Shown one piece after another: positions 1 through 8,007 of a stretch of 23,683 bases of DNA (positions are counted from its first letter, which is position 1; every line of letters begins with the position of its first letter). Source of the stretch: UBA7236 sp044227505. GTDB lineage: Bacteria; Bacteroidota; Bacteroidia; Chitinophagales; BACL12. The position numbers and the translations under genes were made by a program. The notes below the pieces were generated by a model. That model worked only from the letters and a program-made list of their open reading frames with translations, did not search any database and was not told where the DNA came from. The DNA is taken from contig JBGAWP010000065.1 of assembly GCA_044227505.1 (NCBI GenBank), positions 1 to 23,683 of the forward strand, written 5' to 3'.

Positions 1-409
1 AGCAGGAGCATACTCACCACTCACTATTCACCACTCACCAATTTCGTCAATCGTCAATCGTGAGCCGTGAATCCGTTTCCGTATACATCGGAATTTTGTT
101 GCAAGACCTCAAACTTTCGGCTCAGCAGGAGCATACTCACCACTCACTATTCACCACTCACCAATTTCGTCAATCGTCAATCGTGAGCCGTGAATCCGTT
201 TCCGTATACATCGGAATTTTGTTGCAAGACCTCAAACTTCCGGCTCAGCAGGAGCATACTCACCACTCACTATTCACCACTCACCAATTTCGTCAATCGT
301 CAATCGTGAGCCGTGAATCCGTTCCCGTATACATCGGAATATTGTTGCAAGACCTCAAACTTCCGACTCAGCAGGAGCATACTCACCACTCACCATTCAC
401 CACTCACCC
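1..409. repeat. 123-bp tandem repeat, 3.3 copies
   Basis: Units begin at 1, 124, 247 and 370, each opening with agcaggagcatactcaccac; the last is cut after about 40 bp. The units differ by only a few bases (for example tttcgg, ttccgg and ttccga near their ends; aattttg in two and aatattg in the third). Each contains a TCAC-rich stretch (actcaccactcactattcac), a doubled gtcaatc, and a CCG...CGG imperfect palindrome around gtatac. The array stops 2 bp before the transketolase stop codon and may continue leftward past the window edge. Because 123 is divisible by three, one frame stays open through all copies, but nothing suggests it is coding. A 19-bp core (20-38) recurs at 23647-23665. Its function is unknown; it is best read as a noncoding intergenic repeat. 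Confidence 0.95.
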
Positions 410-411
410 AA

Positions 412-1257
412 TCAATAATCCCCCAAAGTCTCCTCAAGCTGCCCCAACGCCTTCTCCAGCTGCTCATTATTCGGCGCAACCCCATGCCATTGGTGGTCGT
501 TTTCCATGAAATCGACACCGCTTCCCATGGCGGTGTGGAGGAGGATTATTACCGGTTTTCCTTTTCCAGTGTGGTTTTGAGCTGTTTTAATGGTATCGAG
601 GATCTTTTCCATGTTATTTCCTTCCTTAAGCTCAATAACATCCCAACCAAAGGCTTCCCATTTGGCTTTGAGATTACCTAAACTCATTACCTTTTCGGTT
701 GGTCCGTCAATTTGCTGACCGTTATAATCTATTGCAGAAATAATATTATCTACTTTGTGATGTGCTGCAAACATGGCTGCTTCCCAAATTTGGCCTTCAT
801 CCATTTCACCATCTCCGTGCAGGGTGTAAACGAGACGATCGTCGCCATTTAATTTTTTAGCAAGTGCAGTTCCGATTGCAACGGATAATCCTTGTCCTAA
901 GGAGCCACTGGCTATGCGAATACCCGGCAAATGTTCGGCAGTTGTGGGGTGACCTTGTAAACGGGTATCCAGCTTGCGGAAGGTTTTTAATTCTTCTATC
1001 GGAAAATAACCTGCTCTGGCTAAAACACTGTACCACACAGGAGAAATATGACCATTACTCAGATAAAAAACATCTTCACCTATACCATCCATTTTAAAAT
1101 CAGTATTGTGTTGCATTACATCAAAATACAAGGCAACAAAATAATCGGCGCAACCCAAAGAACCACCCGGGTGCCCGCTCTGGCAACCGTGTACCTGACG
1201 AACTATATCTCTGCGCACTTGCGTGGCGATGCGTTTTAATTGATTGATATCTGACAT
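412..1257 (-). CDS. Transketolase, N-terminal subunit (TPP-binding half)
   Basis: This 281-residue protein matches the thiamine-diphosphate-binding N-terminal half of transketolase, which moves two-carbon ketol units in the non-oxidative pentose phosphate pathway in the cytoplasm. Visible motifs are GHPGGSLG (28-35), SNGHISPVWY (67-76), GSLGQGLSVAIG (118-129) and the TPP/Mg2+ signature GDGEMDEG (148-155) followed by DYNGQQIDG (167-175). The length fits the split form, in which a separate C-terminal subunit carries the pyrimidine-binding and C-terminal domains. That partner is not in this window: the downstream side is occupied by the tandem repeat and then the window edge. The ATG is supported by a good promoter with its -7 box 20 bp upstream. 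No terminator hairpin is visible after the TGA stop, so transcripts may run into the repeats. Confidence 0.93.
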   Translation of the reverse strand: MSDINQLKRIATQVRRDIVRQVHGCQSGHPGGSLGCADYFVALYFDVMQHNTDFKMDGIGEDVFYLSNGHISPVWYSVLARAGYFPIEELKTFRKLDTRLQGHPTTAEHLPGIRIASGSLGQGLSVAIGTALAKKLNGDDRLVYTLHGDGEMDEGQIWEAAMFAAHHKVDNIISAIDYNGQQIDGPTEKVMSLGNLKAKWEAFGWDVIELKEGNNMEKILDTIKTAQNHTGKGKPVIILLHTAMGSGVDFMENDHQWHGVAPNNEQLEKALGQLEETLGDY

Positions 1258-1277
1258 GGAATAATTCTATTTTAGGA

Positions 1278-1307
1278 CAAAGGTAGGAAAGAGAAGTCAG
1301 AAATCAA
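1278..1307 (-). promoter_or_regulatory. Promoter of the transketolase gene
   Basis: On the minus strand, TACCTTTG (1285-1278) matches the Bacteroidota -7 consensus TAnnTTTG exactly. TTG (1307-1305) lies 19 bp upstream, at the place expected for the -33 element. The predicted start point near 1271 leaves a leader of about 14 nt before the ATG at 1257. Confidence 0.7.
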
Positions 1308-1401
1308 TAAAGTGCATCTGTTGGTATGAAACTACCAAATACCCATTTATCTGTGATATTAAATTGAGAAACTCACTTAAACTATATGAATTAAATGGAA
1401 A

Positions 1402-2310
1402 TTAATTCAAATATATTTTTTTAGTGAGTTTTCCTTCATCTGTATTTATTTCAACAAGGTAATTTCCTTTTGAATTATTTAAGTTGATTTCAGAAAATAA
1501 ATTTTGTAAACTTGATGAATAAATCACCTTTCCAGTTAAATCATAAACCCTAACTTTTGCATTTGAATATAATATCGGTAGTTGAATATAAATTTTATTT
1601 TCAAAACTATAAATATTAGCACCGGTCAATACATTTTCAATTTCTGTTCCGGTATGTATATTAATCGAATCGTAGCCAAATGGCTGATAACCTACTGTAT
1701 CACCTGCAATAATTTCATGATCAATAAACTTTTCGTACGCGTAATCTTTAATTACCAATGTTCTGCCTTCATCTTTAACATCACACCTGATCCAGCCATA
1801 ATGATATTCTGCATTTTCATCAATAAAATGAACACCAAGGTAATGGTCAAGCATTTCGGGATACCATGCGCCTCCATAACCCGTGAAAAACAAAGTATCG
1901 CCTGAGCCTGTCTCTATAGAAAGGAATTTTCGCCATGCCATTTGTTGAAATCCATAGTTTTGAAAGGCAAATCCACTGTCAATCACATCTCCATAACTCA
2001 ATGCATAAGGAAAATATTGCAATCCAATTTCTAAAGCTGCAACGTTATTTAATGGTGTACCATATGGTCCTACGAAAATCCTTTCTATGAATGAATAACC
2101 AGGACTATACCATGGGTATGAGAAATTTAGAAAGGCAAAATCAATAATTCCGTTATTATCCATATCAACACCTCCACTTTCAAAATCAGAATCAAGCACA
2201 ATATCCGGTTCAATATCTGTATATTCAACCACAGCCAATGCATTTCCACTTATTAGAAATGCACTGGCAAAGGCTGAATAATTACTTAAACCGAAACTAT
2301 ATCTTTTCAT
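1402..2310 (-). CDS. T9SS-secreted protein of unknown function
   Basis: This 302-residue protein has an N-terminal signal-like segment (about 1-26, ending GNALA) and a C-terminal T9SS type A sorting domain (about 230-302) with the pattern VRVYDLTGKVIYS...GNYLVEINT...TKKIYL. The central part contains a calcium-loop-like DMDNNGIIDF (49-58). It also has a stretch around LGVHFIDENAEYHYGWIR and IKDYAYEKF that resembles domains common in secreted PEP-CTERM and T9SS proteins. I recognise no enzyme. Its ATG overlaps the TGA of the upstream hydrolase gene as ATGA (2310-2307), so the two are probably translationally coupled and their products may act on the same extracellular material. Export through Sec and then T9SS is inferred from the two terminal signals. 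Confidence 0.85.
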   Translation of the reverse strand: MKRYSFGLSNYSAFASAFLISGNALAVVEYTDIEPDIVLDSDFESGGVDMDNNGIIDFAFLNFSYPWYSPGYSFIERIFVGPYGTPLNNVAALEIGLQYFPYALSYGDVIDSGFAFQNYGFQQMAWRKFLSIETGSGDTLFFTGYGGAWYPEMLDHYLGVHFIDENAEYHYGWIRCDVKDEGRTLVIKDYAYEKFIDHEIIAGDTVGYQPFGYDSINIHTGTEIENVLTGANIYSFENKIYIQLPILYSNAKVRVYDLTGKVIYSSSLQNLFSEINLNNSKGNYLVEINTDEGKLTKKIYLN

Positions 2311-4994
2311 TTCATTTTAATTAACTTTTGAGTTTCTGTTTCTCCTTTTTTGTTGGTAAGCGTTACATAATATACGCCAACAGGAAGAGTCTCTATATTT
2401 ACAAATTCTTCATTCTCATACATTAATTGCATAATTTCTTCACCTTGATTATTAAATATTTTAAGGTGTAATTCCTCCAATAATTCTAACCCAACTTTAT
2501 TTCTGATACGAAACCCTGTGCTTGCCGGATTAGGGAGAACTTTAAAAATATCAGAATTATCACCCAATCTCATTTCAAACGGAGACATTGGAATGGTGAA
2601 ATAACCGCAGGAATATGCAGGAACTGTAACGCATACCCCACCCGTTGGAATGTCACCGGAACAGTCCGGATCATTTTCAAATTCCGAAATGGAAAATAAT
2701 TCAAATCGGTTTGGGTAGGTTCCTATTTCGCCACAAGCGTCATAGGAGGTATTATAATCAAATAAGGAACTTTTCCCGGAATTAGAATATAACTGCGTTG
2801 CATCTAAACAATAAATATTTGCCGGAGACTGATTTAATAAAACGATATCTGCATAGGGATAAAAACTGATCAGATTTTCCGGATCAAATACATAATTTTG
2901 AATCGTTCCCTTTACATTAGAATAAAAACAATACAATAATCCTTCTGACTCATCAACAAACATAGTTGGCACAAGGTTTATATTCCCTGTAAATATTACT
3001 CCGTTTAAAGGCAGATATTCCAGATCATTCGATGAAATTGCACTTAATAATTTCATTTCGTGATATGTTGTTTTTGCAACATAATAATTATCTATTTTAT
3101 CTACACCGCAATCATTTTCAATAATCCCAAGTTCGATCTGATCTTGTTGATCTGCCGGGTTGGCCAAGTCAATCGTACTGCCACCAAGATAATTCTGTAT
3201 TGTGGCATACGTAAAAAAGTTTTCTTTAAAATAAGTAGTCTGAAAATTAATTTTTATATTTCTTAAAAACCATTCCTGTAGAAAATATGCGTGAACAAAA
3301 CTGTTGGAATAAATGCTGAGCCTTTGTTGTACATCTAAGGGAATTCCATGCACTTTATCCAATATATTCCATTCCGTTGTCCATAATTCTTTACGATCAT
3401 CCCCTGTTTCTTCAAAATGCAGTTTAAAGTTATGCTCCTGATATGCCTCTTTATGTCTAGTTGTAATAACCTCTCTGAAATTTCCTTCAAGGTCATCAAT
3501 ACCAATTATACCATCAAAAGCGCAACGCAGATCTTCATCATAGGCTGCATAGTCCCACAAACCTGTATAAGGATCGCCATCGAGACAAAGCGGGATGTCA
3601 TACCAATTGGTATTTAAAGGGTCATCGGGATCTACATAATTTGAAGCAGTATAATAGGGGTGAAGTATTACGGCATTGAAGGCATACCGGTAACCAGATC
3701 CCCAAAATATTTCTTCATCATAGTGGTCATACAAATCTTCATTCCAGTCATCAGTAGGTCCTCCTGCAAAAAAGTAATCATCTGTGCCTGTGAGAAAGGC
3801 AAAACCATTTCCATTGTTTTGAGCAGGAATTCCAATTTTAATACTATATAAATCTATATCTGTATTACCCTTAAAAACATCTAAATAATCATGTGCTCCG
3901 CTTACAAGCATTTCTGCAGGCAATACAGCTGTCAGATCGAAATCAGATGTAAACCCGAAACTACTGTAGTCACCTCCATTTATAAAATCCCAATAGTGTT
4001 CAAAGGTAGTTTTGTAACCTAATCCTATTTCGCCATACAAATCAAAGCCCATGCATCGCCCATAAAATTTTGAATAAATTTCATTGCCCAATTCTATACC
4101 GGCAATAGTAACATTATATAATTCATTATCCTGCAAATATTCTATTATTGCTCTGCATTGTTCCGCTGTTTCATTGATTACATCAAGACAAATGATTACA
4201 TCAACAGTGTAATCATTATCGGTTTCAATTTTTTCTATTAATTTGATAAATTCGTTAATGTATAATGGTTCATCTTCCTGACCAGCATAAGTGGTATAAT
4301 CAGCGGGGTCGTATGCTATCTGTTGAATATAATGATTTACTATAGTGATAAAATCTTCCACATCTTCAGAATAAATCCAATCCCAATCACTGTCCAATGG
4401 GTCTGTTAAATTTAGACCTATCACGTCTTCAGCTGTCCAAGTAGGATGTTCAATGCCGTTCGTCATATCATAGTATGGAATGATCTCGGTGAGATTAAAC
4501 CCATAACCTGAATTCCAAAGTCCATAATCCACATCATTTATATCTTTGTTTTCTGAACCCAGCATTCTGGAGAATTTACCACCTGAGCCATCCGGAAACC
4601 GTATAACCTTAGGTTTCATTTCGCTTAATAACTCCCATGGATCCGGGGTTACATCATACATTGCATTATCTTCAAAAGTGGTGTGTTCAAATAAACTTGA
4701 AACATTTACTCCATATTGTGTCTGATTTATCACTTTTGGAGTTCCGGATGGTTTTACATAAATAGTTGAAGTGTTAAAAATGAACATATTTTCAGTGGAA
4801 TCGGAAGAAATTGTAAACGTTGAATCCAAACCATCAATTAATGTAGAAACCGTATCTCCAAACACATAATCAATTGTTGCGGTGTCTTCAAAAACACTAT
4901 CGGGTAACATAACTATAGATTCCTTATGCACAATTCTTATTAGCTCTTTATCTCGCCCTAATACCTTACTCATGGTAAATGCAGTGATTAACAA
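2307..4994 (-). CDS. Clan GH-A-like glycoside hydrolase with T9SS sorting domain, 5' end apparently broken
   Basis: The open frame gives 895 residues from a TTG at 4994; an ATG lies at 4973. A TIM-barrel-like region contains PKVIRFPDGSGG (127-138), ELGNE (301-305) with the Asn-Glu pair typical of the clan GH-A acid/base, and WTTEWN (538-543), whose Glu541 suits the nucleophile. The closest feel is GH51-like arabinofuranosidase, but the family and substrate are not fixed. A T9SS sorting domain (about 815-895) begins at VLPNPAS and ends in QKLIKMK. The open frame itself has no signal peptide. Just upstream and in the same frame, an ATG at 5069 starts 19 codons, then a TAA (5012-5010), then hydrophobic codons (QIFVVLLITAF) that run straight into this frame. 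A signal peptide interrupted by a nonsense codon fits best. The gene heads a two-gene unit with 1402-2310. Confidence 0.85.
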   Translation of the reverse strand: MLITAFTMSKVLGRDKELIRIVHKESIVMLPDSVFEDTATIDYVFGDTVSTLIDGLDSTFTISSDSTENMFIFNTSTIYVKPSGTPKVINQTQYGVNVSSLFEHTTFEDNAMYDVTPDPWELLSEMKPKVIRFPDGSGGKFSRMLGSENKDINDVDYGLWNSGYGFNLTEIIPYYDMTNGIEHPTWTAEDVIGLNLTDPLDSDWDWIYSEDVEDFITIVNHYIQQIAYDPADYTTYAGQEDEPLYINEFIKLIEKIETDNDYTVDVIICLDVINETAEQCRAIIEYLQDNELYNVTIAGIELGNEIYSKFYGRCMGFDLYGEIGLGYKTTFEHYWDFINGGDYSSFGFTSDFDLTAVLPAEMLVSGAHDYLDVFKGNTDIDLYSIKIGIPAQNNGNGFAFLTGTDDYFFAGGPTDDWNEDLYDHYDEEIFWGSGYRYAFNAVILHPYYTASNYVDPDDPLNTNWYDIPLCLDGDPYTGLWDYAAYDEDLRCAFDGIIGIDDLEGNFREVITTRHKEAYQEHNFKLHFEETGDDRKELWTTEWNILDKVHGIPLDVQQRLSIYSNSFVHAYFLQEWFLRNIKINFQTTYFKENFFTYATIQNYLGGSTIDLANPADQQDQIELGIIENDCGVDKIDNYYVAKTTYHEMKLLSAISSNDLEYLPLNGVIFTGNINLVPTMFVDESEGLLYCFYSNVKGTIQNYVFDPENLISFYPYADIVLLNQSPANIYCLDATQLYSNSGKSSLFDYNTSYDACGEIGTYPNRFELFSISEFENDPDCSGDIPTGGVCVTVPAYSCGYFTIPMSPFEMRLGDNSDIFKVLPNPASTGFRIRNKVGLELLEELHLKIFNNQGEEIMQLMYENEEFVNIETLPVGVYYVTLTNKKGETETQKLIKMK

Positions 4995-5069
4995 AACAAC
5001 AAAAATTTGTTACAAATTTTTGTACGATGTACCTTTTTTTGATGGAAGCAAAAAATTTTGATTTTTCAT
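4995..5069 (-). pseudogene. Interrupted 5' extension of the GH-A gene: start and signal peptide with an in-frame TAA
   Basis: On the minus strand an ATG at 5069-5067 opens the peptide MKNQNFLLPSKKGTSYKNL, which ends at TAA (5012-5010). The same frame then reads QIFVV (5009-4995) into LLITAFTMSKVLG of the downstream frame. The distance from this ATG to the first base of the open frame (4994) is 75 nt, exactly 25 codons. With a sense codon in place of the TAA, the product would have a lysine-containing n-region and a hydrophobic core, the usual form of a Sec signal. This explains why a protein with a T9SS tail seems to lack a signal peptide. It could be a real nonsense mutation, a consensus error or recoding; the sequence alone cannot tell. 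Confidence 0.6.
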
Positions 5070-5271
5070 AGTTACAGGTTTTAAGTTTTAAAAAAAATTA
5101 AAATCCTAAACCGGAGAGGATTGGCAAATTGTCAAAAGTCAGGGGTTTGGTGCTTTGAGGTGTTAAATTTAAAAGAGTTATTTGGCATTTCCAAATTAAT
5201 AATACCAATAATAGAAAAGATATAAGTCAATTGGATAAAAAAAATGCACAAAAGTGACTTATTCAATTTCC
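5013..5271. other. Intergenic region between uvrB and the GH-A gene
   Basis: Apart from the interrupted signal-peptide codons up to 5069, this AT-rich stretch holds no gene that I can support. On the minus strand a small hairpin (TTTGG / CCAAA arms, 5181-5195) is followed by TAACTCTTTT and could be a weak terminator for uvrB. I found no exact TAnnTTTG box to drive the GH-A gene. Confidence 0.4.
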
Positions 5272-7302
5272 CTACTCCACCCTATCCTCCAAAATCTTCT
5301 GCAGCGAATACATCTCATCTCTCAACCTCGCTGCATCTAAAAACTCCATATTTTTTGCAGCTTGAACCATTTTCTTTTTAGTGTCGGAAATTGCTTTTTC
5401 GAGTTGAGGTTTGCTCATGAGTTGCACTACGGGATCTGCTACGAGAGATGACATGTCCTGCGGTTCAATATAAGGTTGCGGATCGCCGCTTTTGAGATTG
5501 ACGATGGTGGATTTTTTAAATATTTCTTCTGTTGATTTAATAATTGTTGTCGGGGTGATATTGTGTAGCGCATTATATGCAATTTGTTTTGCGCGTCGGC
5601 GATTTGTTTCGTCGATTGTGCGCTGCATGCTTTCTGTAATTTTATCGGCATACATAATTACTCTTCCGTTCGAATTACGAGCAGCTCTTCCGGAAGTTTG
5701 TGTTAATGATCTGGTATTGCGCAAAAATCCTTCTTTATCCGCATCTAAAATTGCAACTAATGAAACTTCTGGAAGATCTAATCCTTCTCTTAATAAATTA
5801 ACTCCCACAATTACATCTATTTTTCCCAAACGCAGATCGCGCAAAATTTCTACGCGTTCCAAAGTTTCCACTTCGCTGTGAATGTATCGGCATTTCACAT
5901 TCATCTTAAATAAATATTTCGATAATTCCTCCGCCATTCTTTTTGTGAGTGTTGTAACCAATACACGTTCATTTTGTTGTATGCGCAGATCTATTTCATG
6001 CAACAGATCATCTATCTGATTTAATGAAGGTCTTATTTCTATAGGTGGATCCAATAATCCTGTTGGACGAACCACTTGTTCCACAATTACACCACCACTT
6101 TGTTTTAATTCAAAATCCGCCGGAGTTGCACTCACATAAATGGTCTGATTTAACAAACTCATAAATTCATCGAAATTCTGTGGTCGGTTATCCATAGCGC
6201 TGGGCAAACGAAAACCGTATTCCACCAGATTTATTTTTCTTGCTCTGTCACCACCATACATTGCTCCCACCTGCGGAACGGAAGCATGGCTTTCATCTAT
6301 TACCATTAAAAAATCTTCCGGAAAATAATCGATAAGACAGAATGGTCGCTGACCTTGTTTTCTTCTGTCAAAAAAACGAGAATAATTTTCTATACCACTG
6401 CAATATCCTAATTCCTTTATCATTTCAATATCGAAATTCACGCGTTCGGCTAAACGTTTTGCATCGATATATTTTCCTATGCTTTCAAAATAGCGAACCT
6501 GTGCGTCTAATTCTGCATGTATCTCATGAATTACTGAAGGTAAAATATCGCGTGGTGCTATATATAAATTCGCAGGAAAAATGGCAATATTTTTTTGTGA
6601 TTCCGTTTTTTTTCCGGTATCAGGATTAAATACTTCTATCTCTTCAATTTCATCTCCAAAAAAAGAAATGCGATATCCAAAATCGGCGTATGCGGGAAAA
6701 ATATCTACAATATCGCCATTTACCCTGAAATTTCCGCGTTTAAATTCCACTCCTGCCCTGCTGTATAATGCATCAACTAAATGATGCAACAACACACTTC
6801 GCGAAATTTTATCGCCAACATTGAGTTTGATGATACTTTCTTTAAATTCGGCGGGATTTCCCATACCGTAAATACAACTTACCGTTGCCACAACAATTAC
6901 ATCGCGTCGCCCGCTTTGTAAACTGGAAGATGTTTTTAATCGCAATTTTTCCACCTCTGCATTTATGGAAAGATCTTTTTCAATGTAAGTATCTGAGGAT
7001 GAAATATATGCCTCGGGTTGATAGTAGTCATAATAACTCACAAAGTATTCCACCGCATTATCCGGAAAAAATTGTTTGAATTCACCATATAACTGCGCAA
7101 CAAGTGTCTTGTTATGGGATAGGATTAGAGTAGGTTTTTGCACTTGTTGAATTACATTAGCAATGGTAAAGGTCTTACCACTGCCTGTAACTCCCAATAA
7201 TACCTGCGCCTGTTCTCCGTTTTTGATACCATCCACAAGCTGCTTAATTGCCTCGGGCTGGTCGCCTGTGGGTATAAATTTGCTGGTCAGTTTAAAATCC
7301 AT
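5272..7302 (-). CDS. uvrB: UvrABC excision nuclease subunit B
   Basis: This 676-residue protein is full length for UvrB, the damage-verifying helicase-like subunit of nucleotide excision repair. UvrA loads it onto damaged DNA and it then recruits UvrC. Visible motifs are Walker A GVTGSGKT (37-44), the damage-probing beta-hairpin region rich in Tyr (90-110, YYDYYQPEAY), the Walker B box DESH (336-339), helicase motif VI QTSGRAARNSNG (535-546), and a C-terminal UVR motif (about 631-666, with AAKNMEFLDAARLRDEM) that contacts UvrC. No key residue is missing. The ATG at 7302 is the conserved UvrB start (MDFKLTSKFIPTGDQPEAI). It is transcribed divergently from the DUF5606 gene, and a -7 box lies 39 bp upstream. 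Confidence 0.98.
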   Translation of the reverse strand: MDFKLTSKFIPTGDQPEAIKQLVDGIKNGEQAQVLLGVTGSGKTFTIANVIQQVQKPTLILSHNKTLVAQLYGEFKQFFPDNAVEYFVSYYDYYQPEAYISSSDTYIEKDLSINAEVEKLRLKTSSSLQSGRRDVIVVATVSCIYGMGNPAEFKESIIKLNVGDKISRSVLLHHLVDALYSRAGVEFKRGNFRVNGDIVDIFPAYADFGYRISFFGDEIEEIEVFNPDTGKKTESQKNIAIFPANLYIAPRDILPSVIHEIHAELDAQVRYFESIGKYIDAKRLAERVNFDIEMIKELGYCSGIENYSRFFDRRKQGQRPFCLIDYFPEDFLMVIDESHASVPQVGAMYGGDRARKINLVEYGFRLPSAMDNRPQNFDEFMSLLNQTIYVSATPADFELKQSGGVIVEQVVRPTGLLDPPIEIRPSLNQIDDLLHEIDLRIQQNERVLVTTLTKRMAEELSKYLFKMNVKCRYIHSEVETLERVEILRDLRLGKIDVIVGVNLLREGLDLPEVSLVAILDADKEGFLRNTRSLTQTSGRAARNSNGRVIMYADKITESMQRTIDETNRRRAKQIAYNALHNITPTTIIKSTEEIFKKSTIVNLKSGDPQPYIEPQDMSSLVADPVVQLMSKPQLEKAISDTKKKMVQAAKNMEFLDAARLRDEMYSLQKILEDRVE

Positions 7303-7340
7303 AAAAACAAAAAGTAATACGATATTTTGTTATAATTTCT

Positions 7341-7348
7341 CAAATATA
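7341..7348 (-). promoter_or_regulatory. -7 box of the uvrB promoter
   Basis: TATATTTG on the minus strand matches TAnnTTTG. The nearest upstream TTTG is 25 bp away, longer than the usual spacing of about 19-21, so the -33 element is uncertain. The implied leader is about 33 nt. I see no LexA-type box. Confidence 0.5.
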
Positions 7349-7403
7349 GGGAGAGAATGGTATCCCTTTTTCACAAAACAAATAAAACCTGATTTCGTTT
7401 CAT

Positions 7404-7411
7404 TAATTTTG
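7404..7411 (+). promoter_or_regulatory. -7 box of the DUF5606 gene promoter
   Basis: TAATTTTG matches TAnnTTTG exactly and ends 14 bp before the ATG at 7426. The transcript would therefore start only about 7-8 nt before the start codon and would be nearly leaderless. No clear TTTG is seen at -33. Confidence 0.5.
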
Positions 7412-7425
7412 CGCAAAATTGAATT

Positions 7426-7935
7426 ATGCGTTTTACAGAAATAACTTCTATTACCGGGATGCCGGGATTGTATAAAATGGAGTCTCAGAAGCCATCCGGC
7501 GTTATTGTTACCTCACTAACAGAGGGTTGGACAAAGTTCATCTCCAACCGGGAACATTTGTTCTCCCCCTTGGAAAATATTTCCATTTATGCCGACGACG
7601 ATACTATCGATCTGTTGGATGTGATGTTGATGGCTTATGAGAAAAAGGAAACTATCCCACCTGCAGATGCAAAAGCTGACAACGATACCCTTAAAGCATA
7701 TTTTGAGCAAATATTGCCAACTTACGACAAAGAAAAAGTGCATTTAAGCGATATTAAAAAATTCGTGAAATGGTTTGCCATTTTAGATGAAAAAGGTGTT
7801 TTTCAAACGGAATTAGAGGAAAAACAAAAGGAAAAAGAAGCAGAAGAAAAATTAAAAACGGAAGAGGTTGCAAAAGAGGAAGTTGCAGAAATTGAGGAGC
7901 CAAAACCAAAAGCTAAAAAGACAAAAACGAAATAA
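7426..7935 (+). CDS. DUF5606 family protein
   Basis: This 169-residue cytoplasmic protein resembles DUF5606, a conserved Bacteroidota family of unknown function. The N-terminal half begins with the family-like ITSITGMPGLYKMESQ (4-19), then SGVIVTSLTEGW (about 24-35) and a section on YADDDTIDLLDVMLMAYEK. A second part (about 88-125) contains the helix-rich segment LKAYFEQILPTYDKEKVHLSD. From about 128 the tail is a highly charged, low-complexity Lys/Glu/Ala run ending KPKAKKTKTK, probably disordered. There is no signal peptide or membrane segment. It stands alone between a divergent uvrB and a strong terminator, so its neighbours give no functional clue. Confidence 0.8.
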   Translation: MRFTEITSITGMPGLYKMESQKPSGVIVTSLTEGWTKFISNREHLFSPLENISIYADDDTIDLLDVMLMAYEKKETIPPADAKADNDTLKAYFEQILPTYDKEKVHLSDIKKFVKWFAILDEKGVFQTELEEKQKEKEAEEKLKTEEVAKEEVAEIEEPKPKAKKTKTK

Positions 7936-7951
7936 TCACTTATTTTTTATA

Positions 7952-7990
7952 AATAATAAAACCCGATGCAAAACATCGGGTTTTATTATT
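7952..7990. terminator. Bidirectional intrinsic terminator
   Basis: The 17-bp arms AATAATAAAACCCGATG and CATCGGGTTTTATTATT are perfectly complementary around a 5-nt CAAAA loop. The A/T-rich outer ends supply a U-tract in both directions. It sits between the convergent ends of the DUF5606 gene (stop at 7935) and the choice-of-anchor gene (stop at 8008) and should serve both. Confidence 0.93.
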
Positions 7991-8007
7991 TAAAGTTGTA
8001 TATAAAA

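Noticed and set aside
1..409. CRISPR array or integron attC cassette array
   Set aside because: The whole 123-bp unit is repeated with no variable spacer, no cas genes are present, and no cassette genes lie between the units.
60..509. 149-codon open frame across the tandem repeats, with a 41-residue repeating peptide
   Set aside because: It stays open only because the repeat length is a multiple of three and the copies are nearly identical. It then runs antisense through the end of the transketolase gene. The composition is not protein-like and no promoter is seen.
1321..1338. Hairpin TTGGTA / TACCAA between two minus-strand genes as a terminator or riboswitch
   Set aside because: The stem is only 6 bp with no T-run on the minus strand, and the leader is too short for a riboswitch.
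5004..5018. Programmed stop-codon readthrough at the TAA before the hydrolase
   Set aside because: The following bases (CAA ATT) do not match the known leaky CAR-YYA context and no downstream stem is evident. A mutation or consensus error is simpler, so readthrough is kept only as an alternative.
6342..6784. Plus-strand open frames opposite uvrB
   Set aside because: They are shadows of a fully conserved UvrB frame, with no start signal and Phe/Ile/Lys-rich unnatural composition.
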